Shown in pieces: positions 1-12,158 of a stretch of DNA of 64,000 bases (positions within the stretch are counted from its first letter, which is position 1; each line of letters starts with the position of its first letter). The notes beneath the pieces are model-generated. The model worked only from the letters and a program-made list of their open reading frames with translations, did not search any database and was not told the origin of the DNA. Source of the stretch: Tricholomella constricta (taxonomy: Eukaryota > Basidiomycota > Agaricomycetes > Agaricales > Lyophyllaceae). The DNA is taken from positions 2,604,001 to 2,668,000 of the forward strand of contig JAACJP010000001.1 of assembly GCA_013368375.1 (NCBI GenBank), written 5' to 3'. The position numbers were made by a program, and so were the translations under genes.

Positions 1-849
1 CCTTCGAATCCAGTTTCTCATTTTCCCTTGCTTCGATCCTTTTCAAAGGCATGCGGCATGGTGGATTGAGGGACGCTGCGGAGTCGGTTTTACGGAGCCT
101 CCTCTGCGTTACAGTGCGCGCCGAGATCAACAATGAGATTCCGAATGGGTTCAGGGACAGTGTTTCTCTAGATGCCCTGGGGTATTTCCTCGCGTTATTA
201 CCAGCCTCCACAACTCCGACAGCATACCGACGGCTATTGGATCATTGTAAGATCGATGACGCATGGCTTCCAGATGCGGGTCTCAATGGTTTAGAGGATG
301 AAGATACCAGTGCTCCCCGCATCGCCCCTGCATTCCTGGGCGTTACAGACTCGAGCATCGCGCTCCTCGTTACGTCGTTCATTGGAACGATGTTGATGAC
401 TGCCCAAGGAGATGACGCCGAGACGGAAATACTGTTTGCTTTACTCTCCGATATTGCGAGCTCCTTCCCACAGACCGTTTCGTTGACGTGAGTTTCAGCC
501 CTACGATTTGCTATTAAAAGGTACTGACATTTCCTGTAGCTACGAGAGCCTGCAGGATCGGATCAAGGATGTCCTGGGTAACGCCTCGAACCCGTCTATC
601 ATCCGCTCCGTATCCAGCATCTTCAGAATTTCCCTCCAAGATCACTCACGGCAGACGACGCTTCGGGGCTCGACGTCGACACTGAGCACCGTGGATGAAA
701 GCCCAGCAGAGCCCGGTCGAAACCACCTCATCGCTCTGGACGAACTTGGGATGCAGGGGCTCGCCAACAACCTTCAGTTCCTCAATCGCGCACACGCAAC
801 CAAGATGATCAATTGGATCCCTGGGCTGGTGTCGCTTATCATAGCTTAA
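1..849 (+). CDS. C-terminal end of neurofibromin/IRA-type RasGAP (partial, 5' end outside window)
   Basis: The reading frame is open from the left edge (codons from base 3) to 487, followed by a GT-AG intron at 488-539 and a last exon at 540-849 ending in TAA. The encoded tail is helical and hydrophobic. It follows the order of the neurofibromin C-terminus: a segment reading ILFKGMRHGGLRDAA, a stretch like the human LLKGFRHPSPAVRAS region, then a later helix block and a GMQGLANNLQF motif comparable to the GFNGLWRF segment. Proteins of this family turn off Ras by stimulating GTP hydrolysis; the catalytic GAP domain would lie upstream, outside the window. The family assignment rests on recalled alignment of this tail only, so it is probable rather than certain. 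Confidence 0.7.
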
Positions 850-1193
850 TTCCACGCGTATAATTGCTACATGCTTGTTATTTGGGTCGCTGTCAGCTAT
901 TTTTATGTTCTTCACGATCTTACGCACGCTCCTTTTCTCCTCGCTTTTTCTTCACTGTATGATATCACGAACGGGTGTATAATACAAGGCTTTTTGGGTT
1001 GATCTCATTCTCGTGATCATGGCACATGGACTTGTCGCGTCGAGCCGACACGCGCCATGCAAATCACATCACGTGTAACACGAGCTTCTTGTCACCGCCA
1101 ATGCAGCTTTAAACGGCGGCCACATCTGTTGTTTCCCCACAGTCATCTCCCTCTCTGAGCCACACAGGTGTGGTGCCAGCTCTCTACCCAGCC
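850..1193. other. intergenic, 344 bp
   Basis: Space between two genes on the same strand. It must hold the 3' UTR of the RasGAP-like gene and the promoter of the coiled-coil gene. No ORF of note and no repeat seen. Confidence 0.6.
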
Positions 1194-4100
1194 ATGGACG
1201 AGGAAAGGGAGAAATCCCGCCCTGGAACCCCCGAATCTCCCCTGACGAACAGCTTCCATCACGCGAACAGTACCATCAACGACCTGACGCTTGCGTTGGC
1301 CAATTTCTCGAGGGTTCCTTCTCCTGAGCCTCCTACGTTACTGGTGTGCTGTTGTGGACAAGACGATTGCGAGAATGCAACAGCATGGCTGGAACTGAAA
1401 GCTCGATTGGAGAGCCGTTTGACCTTGAGCGCAGGTAAGGTCCCGCCCATTGCCTCTTGTGCTGGACTCATCGTCTCAGAGGTTGGACAGGCTCTGCTAG
1501 AGCGACATGAGGCGTACGTGCGGCGACATGAGGTAGGTGCATGTGCCGCAGAGGGAAGTGCTTTAATCGACCTGTTCGCAGGGTCATAAACGACCACAGC
1601 CACCGGCAGACCCTCAAGGGAGCCATGGCGATGAGGAGTCGCTACCGGACGGTTCCGCACTTCAGATCTCCGAGCTCGTCAGGGAAAAGGCGAGATTGGA
1701 GAAGGTAGTGAACCATCTCGACAATCATCGTTCCTTATCTTATATAATGCCATGCAGCGGTTGAATCAGGCTCTAGTCAACAACGAAGTCTCAGAGGTAT
1801 CCACGAAGACCATTATGCATGAATTACAAGACGCGCGGGCTACAATTTCTCGTCTTACATCGCAACACGCTCGCTCCGTTGGCTGGGAGACTCGCCTGTC
1901 GACTGCCATGAGGGAAAAGGACGATATGCAGCAGGAGCGTGATGGAGAATCGAACAGGGCTAAGTTGGCGGAGACTCGCTTCGCCGCGATGAAGGACAAG
2001 GCAGGTTCGTATGGCGATCTTTTGTTTTGTTACTGCTGATCACCCAGAGCAGCCAAAATGCAGAGTGAGGTTAGGAGGCTTCAGGATGTGCTGGAAGAAC
2101 GGACATTGCATCGACTGGAGTCCTCAGAACATATTCTGAAGGATGCACGTTCTCGGCTTGAAGCACTTCATAGTTCAGTGAGCAACCTTTCGGCCATTTA
2201 TCTGGGTCTACTTATGATCTAAAGCCACTGCCATCTAGCAATTAGGGCAAACTGCCATGATCGAACAGACTGAGCTAACCAATGTGCTAGAATCACTTGT
2301 CAACGATAACGAAACCCTCAAGCGAGATAACGCCGAGTTACAGACCATGTTGACGGAGTCTCGTGAAGAAATCAATGCGTTACAAGAAGAAGTTGACGAA
2401 CACAGAGCGAAGCCACCTTCCAGAACTGGAGGTAAAGTTGTCCTTTGCTTCCATACGCCTCACTGATATCCGAGGTTATAGCTGCAACTCCTCAACTTCG
2501 GCATCAAATACTTACTGGTAGCGTCCCAGGATCGCTCGGCAAAGATCATCCAGTGAGGCACATATTTATCTCGCGGTCAAAGGGTTTTTCCCATCTTGTC
2601 TCTCACAGATGCAGTTCTTCAATTCACGAAGTGCTAGTGTGGAAAGAAATTATCGGCGGCCTTTTGTGAGAATCACTAAACCTATCTTTATCGCGTTGCT
2701 AACCTTTACCAAAGGAACCCCTCACTCCGGAAACCGGTCGACGTCCTCTGTCACCGGCAGATTCTTTGACGCCTTCAGAATCTAGGTTTACGTCCCTTGG
2801 CCAACCTCAACCACGCCATGCTTCTTCCCATGTCAGTATCGAGGTCGAATACTCTCTGGCCATTGACGATGAGGACTCTTCGTCTCCGGAGAAGTCCAAG
2901 ACGCTCCTCCTTACTCGCTCGCGGGCCGTCCAAACGGATACTTGGCCGGGCCTGCTCACGCCGTCGCCCTTGCCATCATACATCTCATCGTTATCTCCCC
3001 AGGACCCACGCTCTGAGTCATCTTCATTCTCAGATACATTCACTTCCCATCTCTCTGTCCTGCTTGATCGATTTAACGGGCTTCAAAATCGTTTATCTCA
3101 AGCCGATGCTCTTACATTAACAAATCGTCTGAAACGGCAGCACCTCAAAGGTGCTGACGTTGGACACCTCTCTCGCAGCACTGTCACCAACATTCTTTCG
3201 GAGGCAACCAACTTGCGCTCCCAATTCCGTTTCTTATTGGAAGACGACAGTGTGGTAACGCCATGCACACGCAAAGACTTCAGGGTACTGTTTAAATTGT
3301 TCAAGGAGATTTTCGCGGAATTGGGCGAGCTGCGCGTGGTCTTGAATGACGTAATCCTCGATCCTTCCTGCGCCTTGAGGGTAAGCGAGCTGGCACTGAA
3401 CCCGAGCAAGGTCGAGGAAGAACGAAAGGAGAAAGAGCGAGAAGCTGCCAGTAGTACAGCAACGGGCCGGTGGATGGCACCCATTTCGAAGTTGTTCTCG
3501 CCAACGGGGCGCGGTGAAAGCTCGGGAGAGCGGTCGGGGCTCACGCGCTCCGTTAGCGGTCGCGGTGCGGCGCGACCCCCTCGATTCATCCCCAAGCTAG
3601 GCCCGGCGCTCTCTGCTTCCGCCACTACCGTCAACGTTGAATTTTCAGGGACGGCAGTTGGTCGATCTACAACAAGCACCGTGGCTTCGCAGGTGAAGAA
3701 GGTGGAGCAGGACGCTCCTGGGCCGTCTGGGCCGTCTTCTGCGGTAATGGACATCTTCGCGGGTGCTCCGCGGAATGCGACGCCGGACCCTTGGGTCGTT
3801 GTACCAAAGGTTCCACGCAGGATGCAGTCGTTTTTGAAGCCGGTAACGGCAAAGGAATTCGATCCCTCGACGATACGGAGGTCCGCCATCGGACTGAGGA
3901 GCGGGGGGAATACGATTTCTCGTGACGTCGATGCTGTTATTGACGTGGAACGTCCGATCCAGGGCGATGAAGACGCTGATGATCTAGCGCCGCTGTTACA
4001 ACGGACGCTCCGCCGGCGAGGGCTTTCAGACTCCTCTATCCACTCGACATACACTAGCCATGCGGAGGAACTGCAAGCTCAGCCCACAAGTTCAGCTGAC

Positions 4101-4448
4101 GCCTCTGTATGGCCAGACCCGCATTCGGTGTTCCAGACGCTTAGCAGGACAGTGCAGACATTGCGAAACACCGCGTCAGGCACTGGTGCCGTGCCAGGGC
4201 CCGTCGAGGCGCCAGTTGCCATCGCAGCGGTGCGGCCAGAGCAGCAACAGCGTTCCCAGGCAGCAGCAGAGAGGCGCTCGGCGAGTCCTGGGCTGCGTCA
4301 TCTACTCCCGAACCTGTCGTCCTGGGCCGCTGCTGGAAATGTCTTGGAGCCCTCGGCGCACCCGTTTTTGGTGGGAAGCGTTAGGGACGAGGCGTTCATC
4401 CCACGGTCGCGCAGGCCCGGCGAGTCCCATGGCCACGAGTTTTTCTGA
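1194..4448 (+). CDS. coiled-coil protein, 947 aa, function unknown
   Basis: Nine exons were joined by hand: 1194-1434, 1480-1532, 1582-1704, 1758-2004, 2053-2177, 2239-2431, 2482-2552, 2609-2665 and 2715-4448. All introns are GT-AG, about 45-61 nt, and keep phase, giving 947 codons. The first ATG of the frame (MDEEREKSRP) was used. Residues about 60-300 are acidic/basic heptad-rich coiled coil (for example VSTKTIMHELQDARATIS, then NETLKRDNAELQTMLTES). The middle is Ser/Pro-rich and low complexity. A helical patch near LLDRFNGLQNRLSQADAL to CTRKDFRVLFKLFKEIFAEL looks like a folded domain, and the C-terminus is disordered. I do not recognise the family. The architecture fits a scaffold or cytoskeletal/Golgi tether, but that is a guess. 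Confidence 0.75.
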
Positions 4449-5599
4449 CATATCGTTTATGAGCCGGAGGCACCCTAATTTTATTGCCTGTACTTATCCT
4501 CATGATACTCTTGCTCTTGGTTTCGGTGCGACGATGCCTGCCTGGGATTCCCTTGCTTGCAAGGATTCCTAGATTCCTGCGCCCCCCGGCGTTTGCCATG
4601 ATTTGTCATGCGATAAGATTGCATTGGTATCGTCGTCGAAGAGTGCCCATCGCTCAAAAGGACATTCAACCGCCATCGATGAAAAGCTCTCAAATGGATA
4701 TCAGCAGGACTACCCCAATGCTTCATTAGCACATTCTCGGTTTCAGTATTGTTTTTTGCGCTCTCATATTCCTATGAGTGAGAAATTTAAACTTGTACCT
4801 TAGATGCTCTTCTGGGATTATCCCCTCTCCCATTCCAGTGCTTCTGCAATCGTCATCAGTAAGTGCATGATTCTTCCTATCAGATGAGCTTCTTGACCTC
4901 TGGCAAGTCTGTCGCACATGTGATGACAACGTCCGAGTCCCCGGTCCCCAGTCGGGATTTGTGCAATTGCACATGTAAACTGCTTCCGTCTCGACTCGCT
5001 TGGTCTTTTGCTTTATTGGGTTGTCGATACTAACGTTGGTGTACATACGCCGCGAGCCCTGGTGATGGTACTCGAAACTAAATGGGACGGAGGTCATCAT
5101 GATTAAGATGGAAGACTAACTAATAGGTGGATTCTTTCATGAAGGGTGTCCCATTGCTTTCGATCGCGGTCACAAAAAGTCGCGTCCCTGACCCTGAGTA
5201 CGCTGCTAAAACTCCTGTCCTTGATCCACAAACTTGTCCTGGTAACGATGCCTACGTCTATTCAACCCGTGGTGCGTTTCATGTGGCCTCGTGAGCAATC
5301 ACGGACTTCAGTTGAAAGGAGTATCGGGAACTGTGGGGAGCCACCAGCAGCCACCACTGTGTTGGTTCGACCTGACCGAGTATTTGGAAGCCTATGTTGC
5401 CTGACGCTGACGGTATCCGTCTCAGGTTTGACCCTTACAGGTATAGAGATCCTCAGGGTAAGGAAAAAATAGAATCAGAACGGAAGCCTCCTCCGACCTC
5501 GCACAGTTGATATAAACCCGGGCTGCCCAAATACGAGTCCCTTTGATTCATGTAACAACGCGGTCCCCCTTCCTCCACCGCCCTCTCCTGGACCTGCCT
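4449..5599. other. intergenic, about 1.15 kb
   Basis: Short open frames exist on both strands (for example 5146-5472 + and 4726-5100 -), but none shows family motifs, credible splice partners or coding-like composition. Probably the 3' UTR of the coiled-coil gene and the promoter of the RGS-like gene. Confidence 0.5.
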
Positions 5600-7497
5600 A
5601 TGAAGAACGCCATTTCTTCATCGTCCAGGACGTTCGTGGCGAGCCTGCACCCGCTCGCCGCGCGGTTCAACCTGAAGCCCCATCTTTCAGACGTGACACT
5701 GGGTGAGCACAATCTGACATACGCCTCTTCAACATTTGTGTGTCCATCTCATATGCGATTTTTCCCACGTAGCCGACCTTCTCGCTGGCGAAACCTGCGC
5801 GCCGATAAGGTGAGGTGCTCGTCGTTCTCTGAACCTCGTCGTGGAGCTGACTTTTTCCAGCCTGGCCGACTTTGAGAATTACCTCACCTTTGTCGTGCGT
5901 CCTAATTTGTGCTTCGTGATATCACATGGCGATGTCTGAAAGCCCTCTTTCGAATAGGAGTACTCGGTGGAGAACCTCCAATTCTTGGTGTGGTTCCAGG
6001 TAACCATCATTCACGCGCCAACGTGCATTTCATAGCTCACGTCTCTGTGGTGCCTATTCAGGACTACCGAGAGCGATACCTTAGGTCACCTCACACGCAG
6101 GCTAATCCCGCTCGCGAATACGTCGAGTTCGGCGCCCCAAACCGCGCACAGACGGAACGACGTGCAGCGGAGAGTCTAGCGAAGCTCGCGGAGGCGGGAA
6201 AAGAAGATTTTGTCGGGTTATCGTACCTGAAAAGCCCAGACGATGCTGTTTCCCCGACATCCTCCTCGCTGATGCTCCCTCCCCATTACACTCAGCTGAC
6301 TCTGCCCCCCTTGGCTTTCACCGTCTCCAAGACGAATGATCCAGGGAGCCACATGTTCCGCACAGAGTGCTTGCGCGCTGTTGCGACATTTCTGAGTCCC
6401 GGGGCGACGAAGGAACTACCTCTCGAAGCAATTGTCCGAGACACTGCCATTCGGAATCTCTCACTGGACTTCCACCCTGATGTTGTAAGTGGCCCAGCCT
6501 ACATTATATACACATACATAGGTCTCAAAAAAAAAAAACCGCAGTTTCTGCCCGTGTATGAGGAGATATACAATCTTCTAGAGCGATGCAGCTTGCCCAG
6601 GTTCCTTGCGATCGCAAGCGCCAACATCAACCTACCGAAACAAATATACTGGTATTCGGACCGCATCCGCACAACCCCCTGATCGCGTTTCTAACTTTTC
6701 CCCAGGTACAGCATCGGCGTTGTGAACATCACCCTGGGGCTGCTCATCGCTCTTCTCCTCATCACTATGCTTCCCACGCCGCCCGAGGCGAACCGCGCCT
6801 GGCGCATATTCGCTGTAGGGTTCTGCTCCATCGGTACCACTCAATGCTACTCCGCCTGGCGAGGGTGCGTGTTCCCAACAGCTCAATATCAATCCTACAG
6901 CCTGAGTATAAGCTGACCAAGTGAGCAGGTACTGCAGCCAAATATGGATGCGCGGAACCACACAGCTGCGCGTCTGGGAGATGCAGGAGATGGACGCCGA
7001 AGCCAAGGCCTTCGTCGATCGCATCCTCCGGCCGGCACGCGATGATGACCCCCAAGACGAGAAATCGGGACCACAGGACAACGACGTCGCCGTCATCGCG
7101 CCGTTTGCGGTCGAGCCACTCACGCTACACGCGGGGCAGGGGCGCCGGCCGTCGCAATCGAGTGACACGATCACGTCGTACGGGTGCGCGACGACCGGCA
7201 TCAGCACCGTGTCGGCGGCGCACGAAGCTCAACACCTTTTCCTCCGCCCGCCGGTGTTTGGGCCAGAGGCGGTCGTGCTGGAGCCGCGCATTAAGGCCGT
7301 GCATCGGCAGGTCTTGATTGAGGTGTGCCACTTCGGTACGTGGTTCCTGCTGGTGAGTATACGCATACTCCTTGTTGAAGTCCCCTGCGTCGGGTCAGCG
7401 GGTCTTGTACGCTGTGTTCTTCAAGCTGATTATATTTTTAATTTCTCAGGCATTCTCGGCCCTCATTTTCTCTGTCCCTAGTCGTTCACACAGGTAA
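5600..7497 (+). CDS. RGS-domain membrane protein (Rax1-like), 458 aa
   Basis: Nine exons: 5600-5702, 5773-5809, 5861-5894, 5958-5999, 6062-6484, 6545-6651, 6706-6864, 6929-7352 and 7450-7497 (TAA), with consistent phases. The N-terminal half reads as a regulator-of-G-protein-signalling fold: SLADFENYLTFV, then EYSVENLQFLVWFQDYRERY, matching the usual F..FL..E.S.ENL.FW...YR core, followed by a long loop and a C-terminal RGS helix with LPVYEEIYNLLERCSLPRFL. After it come hydrophobic membrane segments (NITLGLLIALLLITMLP, then WRIFAVGFCSIGTTQCYSA) and a last one at the extreme C-terminus (FGTWFLLAFSALIFSVP). RGS-like domain plus C-terminal membrane spans is the layout of fungal Rax1/Rsg membrane RGS proteins, which act at the cell surface in polarity and G-protein signalling. 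The gene is convergent with the stomatin gene. Confidence 0.75.
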
Positions 7498-7872
7498 GAT
7501 ACCCTGGCGGTGTCACTTTCGTTCCAGCTACGGTGATATTATTTATACCTTTGACCTGTCGACTGCATTGTATGAGTATTTAGAGAGGCTGGATAGCCTA
7601 CCAATTTTGTATTAACACAAACGGACACTATATTCTCATAACAGTATCACAGAGTACACGTCGGAAGACCGAGGAAGGTTTCATATAAAGAAACATCAAG
7701 GGTCATGAAGTAGGTGCGAAGCCGCAGAGGTATCAATCAATAAGGGTTTCGATCGCAGTCAGTACTCAGGAGGCAAGAGCCTACAAGGGGCTAGGGAAGG
7801 GGCGAAAGAGGAACCGGAGTTGAAGGAAGGGTATACAGAGCAGGCAAGGGGGGTGCATGGGGTGGGTGGGGA
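7498..7872. other. convergent 3' intergenic, 375 bp
   Basis: Lies between the stop codons of the RGS-like (+) and stomatin-like (-) genes, so it carries both 3' UTRs. AT-rich in its first half; no separate feature seen. Confidence 0.6.
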
Positions 7873-9370
7873 TCAGACCTCGGAGACGCTGTTGAGGAGG
7901 CCCGCGCGGCCGGCGGCGCCCATCCCGGCATCACCTGACTCGTTCTGGCCGATAGCGGCGACGCCAGAGCCCGACGCCTGATTGGCCAGTTGGCCAACGA
8001 CGTCACTCTGAAGCTGCATCGGCACAAAAATAACCTTGCTGCCGGCCGACTTCGCCATTTGTTGCACTGAAGACTATTAAAGACAGAAGGCCGCGAAAAA
8101 TAGATAAAGACTCACAGGCTTCGAGCTGCCGGATTTGCATGGCAGCGGGAGATGCCAAGATATCAGCAGCCTGCCGCATGAGTCGGGCAGAGTCCACCTC
8201 GGCGCGCGCAGCGATGACCTTGGACTCTCCGATTCGCTTCTGCTGGGCGGCAGATGAGAGCGAGGCAGAGACCTCGGCGCTGAAGATGATGTCCTTGATG
8301 AGGATGCCCTCGATGGCCACACCCCACTTGTCCGCGACGTCGCCCACAATTTCGGCGATCTCAAAGGCGATCGCCTCGCGCTCGGTAACGACGCTCTGGA
8401 CGGCGCGCGCACCGACGACGTGGCGCAGCGTTGTCTGTGCGCGCTCGACGAGGGCCTGGCGCAGATCACTGATGCCGAAAGCCGCCCGATACGGGTTGAC
8501 GATCTGGAAGTAGATGACGGAGTCGCTGTCGATCATTTCAAATGAGGAATGATGTGGTATCAAGAAACGGCTCCAACGTACATTTCAACGTTCACGTTGT
8601 CACGCGTGCTGATCGCGGCGGTGTAAGTTTACAGTAACATAGGGGCAAGGAAACAGAAACCAGACGTACATGACAGTCTGACGTCCAATTGAGCTGATCT
8701 GGATCTTGACGTCGACGATGCGCAGCGACTCTGTGCATACGTTGACCTGGACGAGGCCGGGATCAACAGACTTGTAGAACTGGCCGAAGCGCGAGACCAG
8801 GCCGACGGATCCTGTGAGAGAGATTGTCAGTTTCAGGACTGTGGAGCTTGGGCGTGGGTGTGAACCTTGCTGGACGTTGCGGAAGGGGTTGGGGAAGGGG
8901 CAGCAAGGGATAGCACCGAAGAAGCCAACGCACGAGCCAAGTCCTTGCAGGAGAGAGCCATAGATTCCATGGGTAACCTGGCAAATCGAATTCAGTAAAT
9001 TTCAGGGATACACCCTTGAAATTATTTTACCTCTCCGGTGCCCAAATCTTGCGCATACGAGGGCTGATATTGATGTTAACACATGTTGTCCCCCGATACA
9101 ACGTTGTTAGCGATTCGCACCTGCATCTCGCTTCGTTTCAAAGGCTGCACAGTAATTACGGTAGACTTGTCTGGGGCATTGCTCCTACGCGGGCCTGCTG
9201 GAAGCTCGTCTGTCACTAATGAGAAACGATTATAGCTTCAAACAGTATGCAGATTTTAAAGGAGACCACGTACCATGAGCAGCATGATGGTCAACGACGT
9301 TCCCATGCGAGTCGTTGGAGCCAGAAGGCGAGGGAACACGGGCCTTGCTGTCAATTCCACTGTGCGACAT
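7873..9370 (-). CDS. stomatin/prohibitin (SPFH, band 7) family protein, 369 aa
   Basis: Eight exons on the minus strand: 9370-9274, 9215-9121, 9063-9031, 8977-8866, 8811-8670, 8608-8582, 8525-8116 and 8066-7873 (TGA). All junctions are GT-AG and phases agree, giving 370 codons. Motifs in order: a polar N-terminus (MSHSGIDSKARVPS); VQPLKRSEMQ, then PSYAQDLGTGEV; a hydrophobic Cys-rich hairpin (GSCVGFFGAIPCCPFPNPF), the usual lipidated membrane insertion; the SPFH start GSVGLVSRFGQFYKSVDPGL; TRDNVNVEIDSVIYFQIVNP; and a coiled-coil tail (AEVSASLSSAAQQKRIGES). Stomatins oligomerise on the inner face of membranes and organise lipid microdomains, channels and transporters. The short C-terminal Gly/Ala-rich tail is typical of the fungal members. 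Confidence 0.93.
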
Positions 9371-9861
9371 TGCGAACTGAGGCGCTTGCAAGCTACAAGT
9401 TGAGTTTTATAACAGGGACGTGGATTTCCGCAGCACGACTGTTCAAGGCAAAGGGTCCTGAAACAGAGTACTTAGAATAGTGATTGGAGTCAATTCCCAC
9501 GCTCGGCAACAAATTGGCGCTCCGCGGCACGTACTCCGCAACCAAATGCGGTGGCCAAGAGTCCCAAGGCGGCGGATATTTGAGTGTCGGCGCATGGCCT
9601 ACACAGCCCTGGTTGCAAAGGTTCTGATGGGATGAGTTGAGACAGTTGACGACACTCGATGAGGAAAATAAGGTGTGGAGTCTACTCGAACCGAGGAGTA
9701 AGGACATACATACACAGCTAGTCTTGTCCGGTGAGGGTGGATCATAGCTTCGAACCTTGGGTCAAGGCTATTATCCAGTCGATGCATTTGGTGATTGTAC
9801 AATTGAATTGGCACATTGTATCGTCGTTTGTTGAGCATTCAGTGTCAGCGTTGCTGCAGAG

Positions 9862-10205
9862 CTGGCAGTGTCGCTGAGCAGCCGCGCTGAAGGGCTCGCT
9901 CAAAGGGATGCAGGCGGTTTCCCAGAATTCCCATCCGTAATATATTGCAGACCATCATGAGGGAATTTGGCCCGACATCCGCGGGTGGATGGATGGATGG
10001 ATGTAACCACTCATAGCCTAGCACCTGCGCGAAGAGAGTCTGTACCTCACACTGACAGGCCTGGCAGTGCCGCTGAGCAAAGGCCACGCTGCCAAGGGGC
10101 TCGCTCCATAGGATTGACACGGTCTCCCAGAATTGCTATCCGCAATAAATTACAGGCCATCGTGAGGGAATTTGGCCCGACATCTGCGGGTGAATGGATG
10201 GATCC
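9862..10205. repeat. imperfect tandem repeat, about 199-bp period
   Basis: The segments starting at 9862 and 10061 both begin ctggcagtg.cgctgagca. They share further blocks, including gagggaatttggcccgacat (about 9958 and 10161), and both end in ggatggatgg-type runs. They differ by substitutions and small indels, so the duplication is not fresh. Confidence 0.8.
9985..10003. repeat. (GGAT)n microsatellite
   Basis: Four tandem units of ggat at the end of the first repeat unit. A shorter version closes the second unit near 10195. Confidence 0.85.
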
Positions 10206-10693
10206 TTAGCCGCATCTGCGCTATTTTAAAGTACTATTCAATAGTATTATGGTGTTCATGAGTCGCGATCTGGCTTACCTGAAGTCGGATGGAGTCTGAA
10301 GCGGGCGCCTACATGGCACACGTCTAAAGTACCTTCGCAGAAAGTTCAACCGGGGACTCACTCATTTCCAAAGGTCGTGATTTTACCGCGGAAATCACCT
10401 ACGAGCGAAACGTCCGCGCGTCTGGATTTTGCGTGGTGTGTTTTACCATCATACTTACACTTACTCACTCTAACCTGTGTAGTTACATCAGAAACAAGTC
10501 GTTTCCCATACTACGGCTCAATAGAACTTTTGACAGTATTTTCATGTTTGATTGGGCCATCGAGGTACAAACCAAAATCGGTACTATGTATTGAACTGCT
10601 CAGTCGTACTCATAACGTCAACACGAGAACATGTAGCCACTTACTCCACCAGCCATGCGCAATAACTCGGAATACAGGCGCGCATGTTGCAAA

Positions 10694-11948
10694 CTACCGC
10701 ACAAACAGTCTCTTCGATCTCAGAGGCCGCGCCGCACCCACGCGCCCCGTCTCTGCTTGGTATATCCTGTACGCCTCACGTAGATGGTCAGGAGAAAGTG
10801 GGCCCGTCTCCCCCCGCCGCGTTTGTACAGCACGAGCTGCAGGAGAAAGTACCAAATTGTTAGGAGGAGCGCGAAACAGAAGGGTAGGAAGACTTAACGA
10901 ACCTTTTTCTACCATCTCGCCAACAAATACTTTAGCGAAACCTGCGACGATCTGTGCGACGGGCTGAGAGACCTGCTGACCCAGGGTCTGCTGTATGACC
11001 TGAGGATTGGTTGAGAAGTTCACGATTAGACCGTGCTTTTAAGGCGATGTAGTCGACGACATACCTTCCGCACAGCATGTTTGGGTAGAGCATGCCTACG
11101 ATAAGCCTCGAAGCGCTCATACTGTTCTGGACTGAAATTTTCCATCAAAACCCTGGAGTAGAGGCAAGGGTCAGAGGTATACATGCTCCATCTAAGTTCT
11201 GAACGACGCACTTTAAGTTATCCTTCGACTGGCTCTGCCACGACAGTTGCGCTGAGTAGTCGTCATCTGCCATCGCAGGCAGCATTTCGTCTTCACCATC
11301 CCCATCTTCATCACCCATTCCAGGCGGCCGTTGTAGCGGTATCGCGCCTGGCCCTAACCCTACAGTCGCGCCTGATCCTATGGGTGTAATGGGTGCGGAT
11401 AGTCCAGACATACTTATGAGCCCTGCCGTATTCAGCGCCGGTGCTGTTGATGCCGGCCCAGCTCCAGAGGGCATGGCATAATTCAAAGAGGCAGTGGGAG
11501 CAGTAGAGATAGCCGTAGTCGCACCCGCACTATATGAGGTGGAAGCCGTTTGCTGTCCTTGTGGAGTCGCGAGCCCAGATGCATAGGGCGTCGAGGGTGT
11601 GCCAGCCCTCCCGGTTCCACTCCCGCTCCCACTTGCACTCGCACCTGCCCCGCTGCTCCCAGCCTGCGCCTGTCCAGGCATGGCCCAATGCACGTGCGAG
11701 AATTGTGGCGTAGCAAAAGCAGGGCTCTTGCTACCACCTTGAGTTTCCTGAGGTGTCATCCTGGGAGTGGTTGTCCCGACCCCCGTCGCGCCGCCTCGCG
11801 GTTTGCGACCGCGCTTCGCACCGGTGCCGGACAGGGCCCCTCTTGGTCGCCCACGAGCAGCTGGAGTCGGTGTAGCCAGCGCATTGAAGCCCGGCGTGTC
11901 TGGTATAGGGCTCTGGGCAGTGTTGAAGGGCGTTGACGGCGGATTCAT
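10694..11948 (-). CDS. TAF11: TFIID subunit TAF11 (TAFII28-like histone fold), 354 aa
   Basis: Four exons on the minus strand: 11948-11212, 11152-11065, 10999-10903 and 10836-10694 (TAG), with good GT-AG sites and phases. The first about 240 residues are a low-complexity Pro/Ala/Gly/Ser region with an AT-hook-like RGRPRG and an acidic patch (GDEDGDGEDEM). The conserved C-terminus starts FSPEQYERFEAYRRHALPK, continues with HAVRKVIQQTLGQQVSQPVA and AGFAKVFVGEMVEKAR, and ends with PLSPDHLREAYRIYQAE, the exact order of the hTAFII28 histone-fold domain. TAF11 pairs with TAF13 in TFIID and contacts TBP/TFIIA at core promoters in the nucleus. The gene is divergent from the F-box gene. The copia element begins about 210 bp upstream of its start codon and may have altered the shared promoter. 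Confidence 0.93.
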
Positions 11949-12153
11949 GATGATGGAAACTTAAAGGGGAGGATCAGTCACGTGTGGCTCATTGGCTTCG
12001 AGCGTTACTGTAACAGTCGGGCCGACTCCCGAGTCGCACTCCTCGACTCTGCACTAGCACTGTCTGCCTAGTATCTCAGCTGCACAATCATGGCCAATTC
12101 TCTACTGAAGGTGTTCCGCTCCTGCGATTCCTTTCACTCCCAGCCATAGAGAG

Positions 12154-12158
12154 ATTCG
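12154..12158 (+). repeat. 5-bp target site duplication, left (attcg)
   Basis: attcg stands immediately before the left LTR and again immediately after the right LTR (17783-17787). A 5-bp duplication is usual for copia integrases. Confidence 0.95.

Larger units (their letters stand above)
9371..10693. other. intergenic, about 1.3 kb, with diverged tandem repeat
   Basis: Upstream of the stomatin gene and downstream of TAF11. It contains an imperfect direct duplication (9862-10003 and 10061-10205) and a GGAT-type microsatellite. Open frames here on both strands show no family motifs. Confidence 0.5.

Noticed and set aside
4726..5472. Open frames on both strands in the intergenic space before the RGS-like gene
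   Set aside because: No motif, no splice partners, biased residue use typical of non-coding frames.
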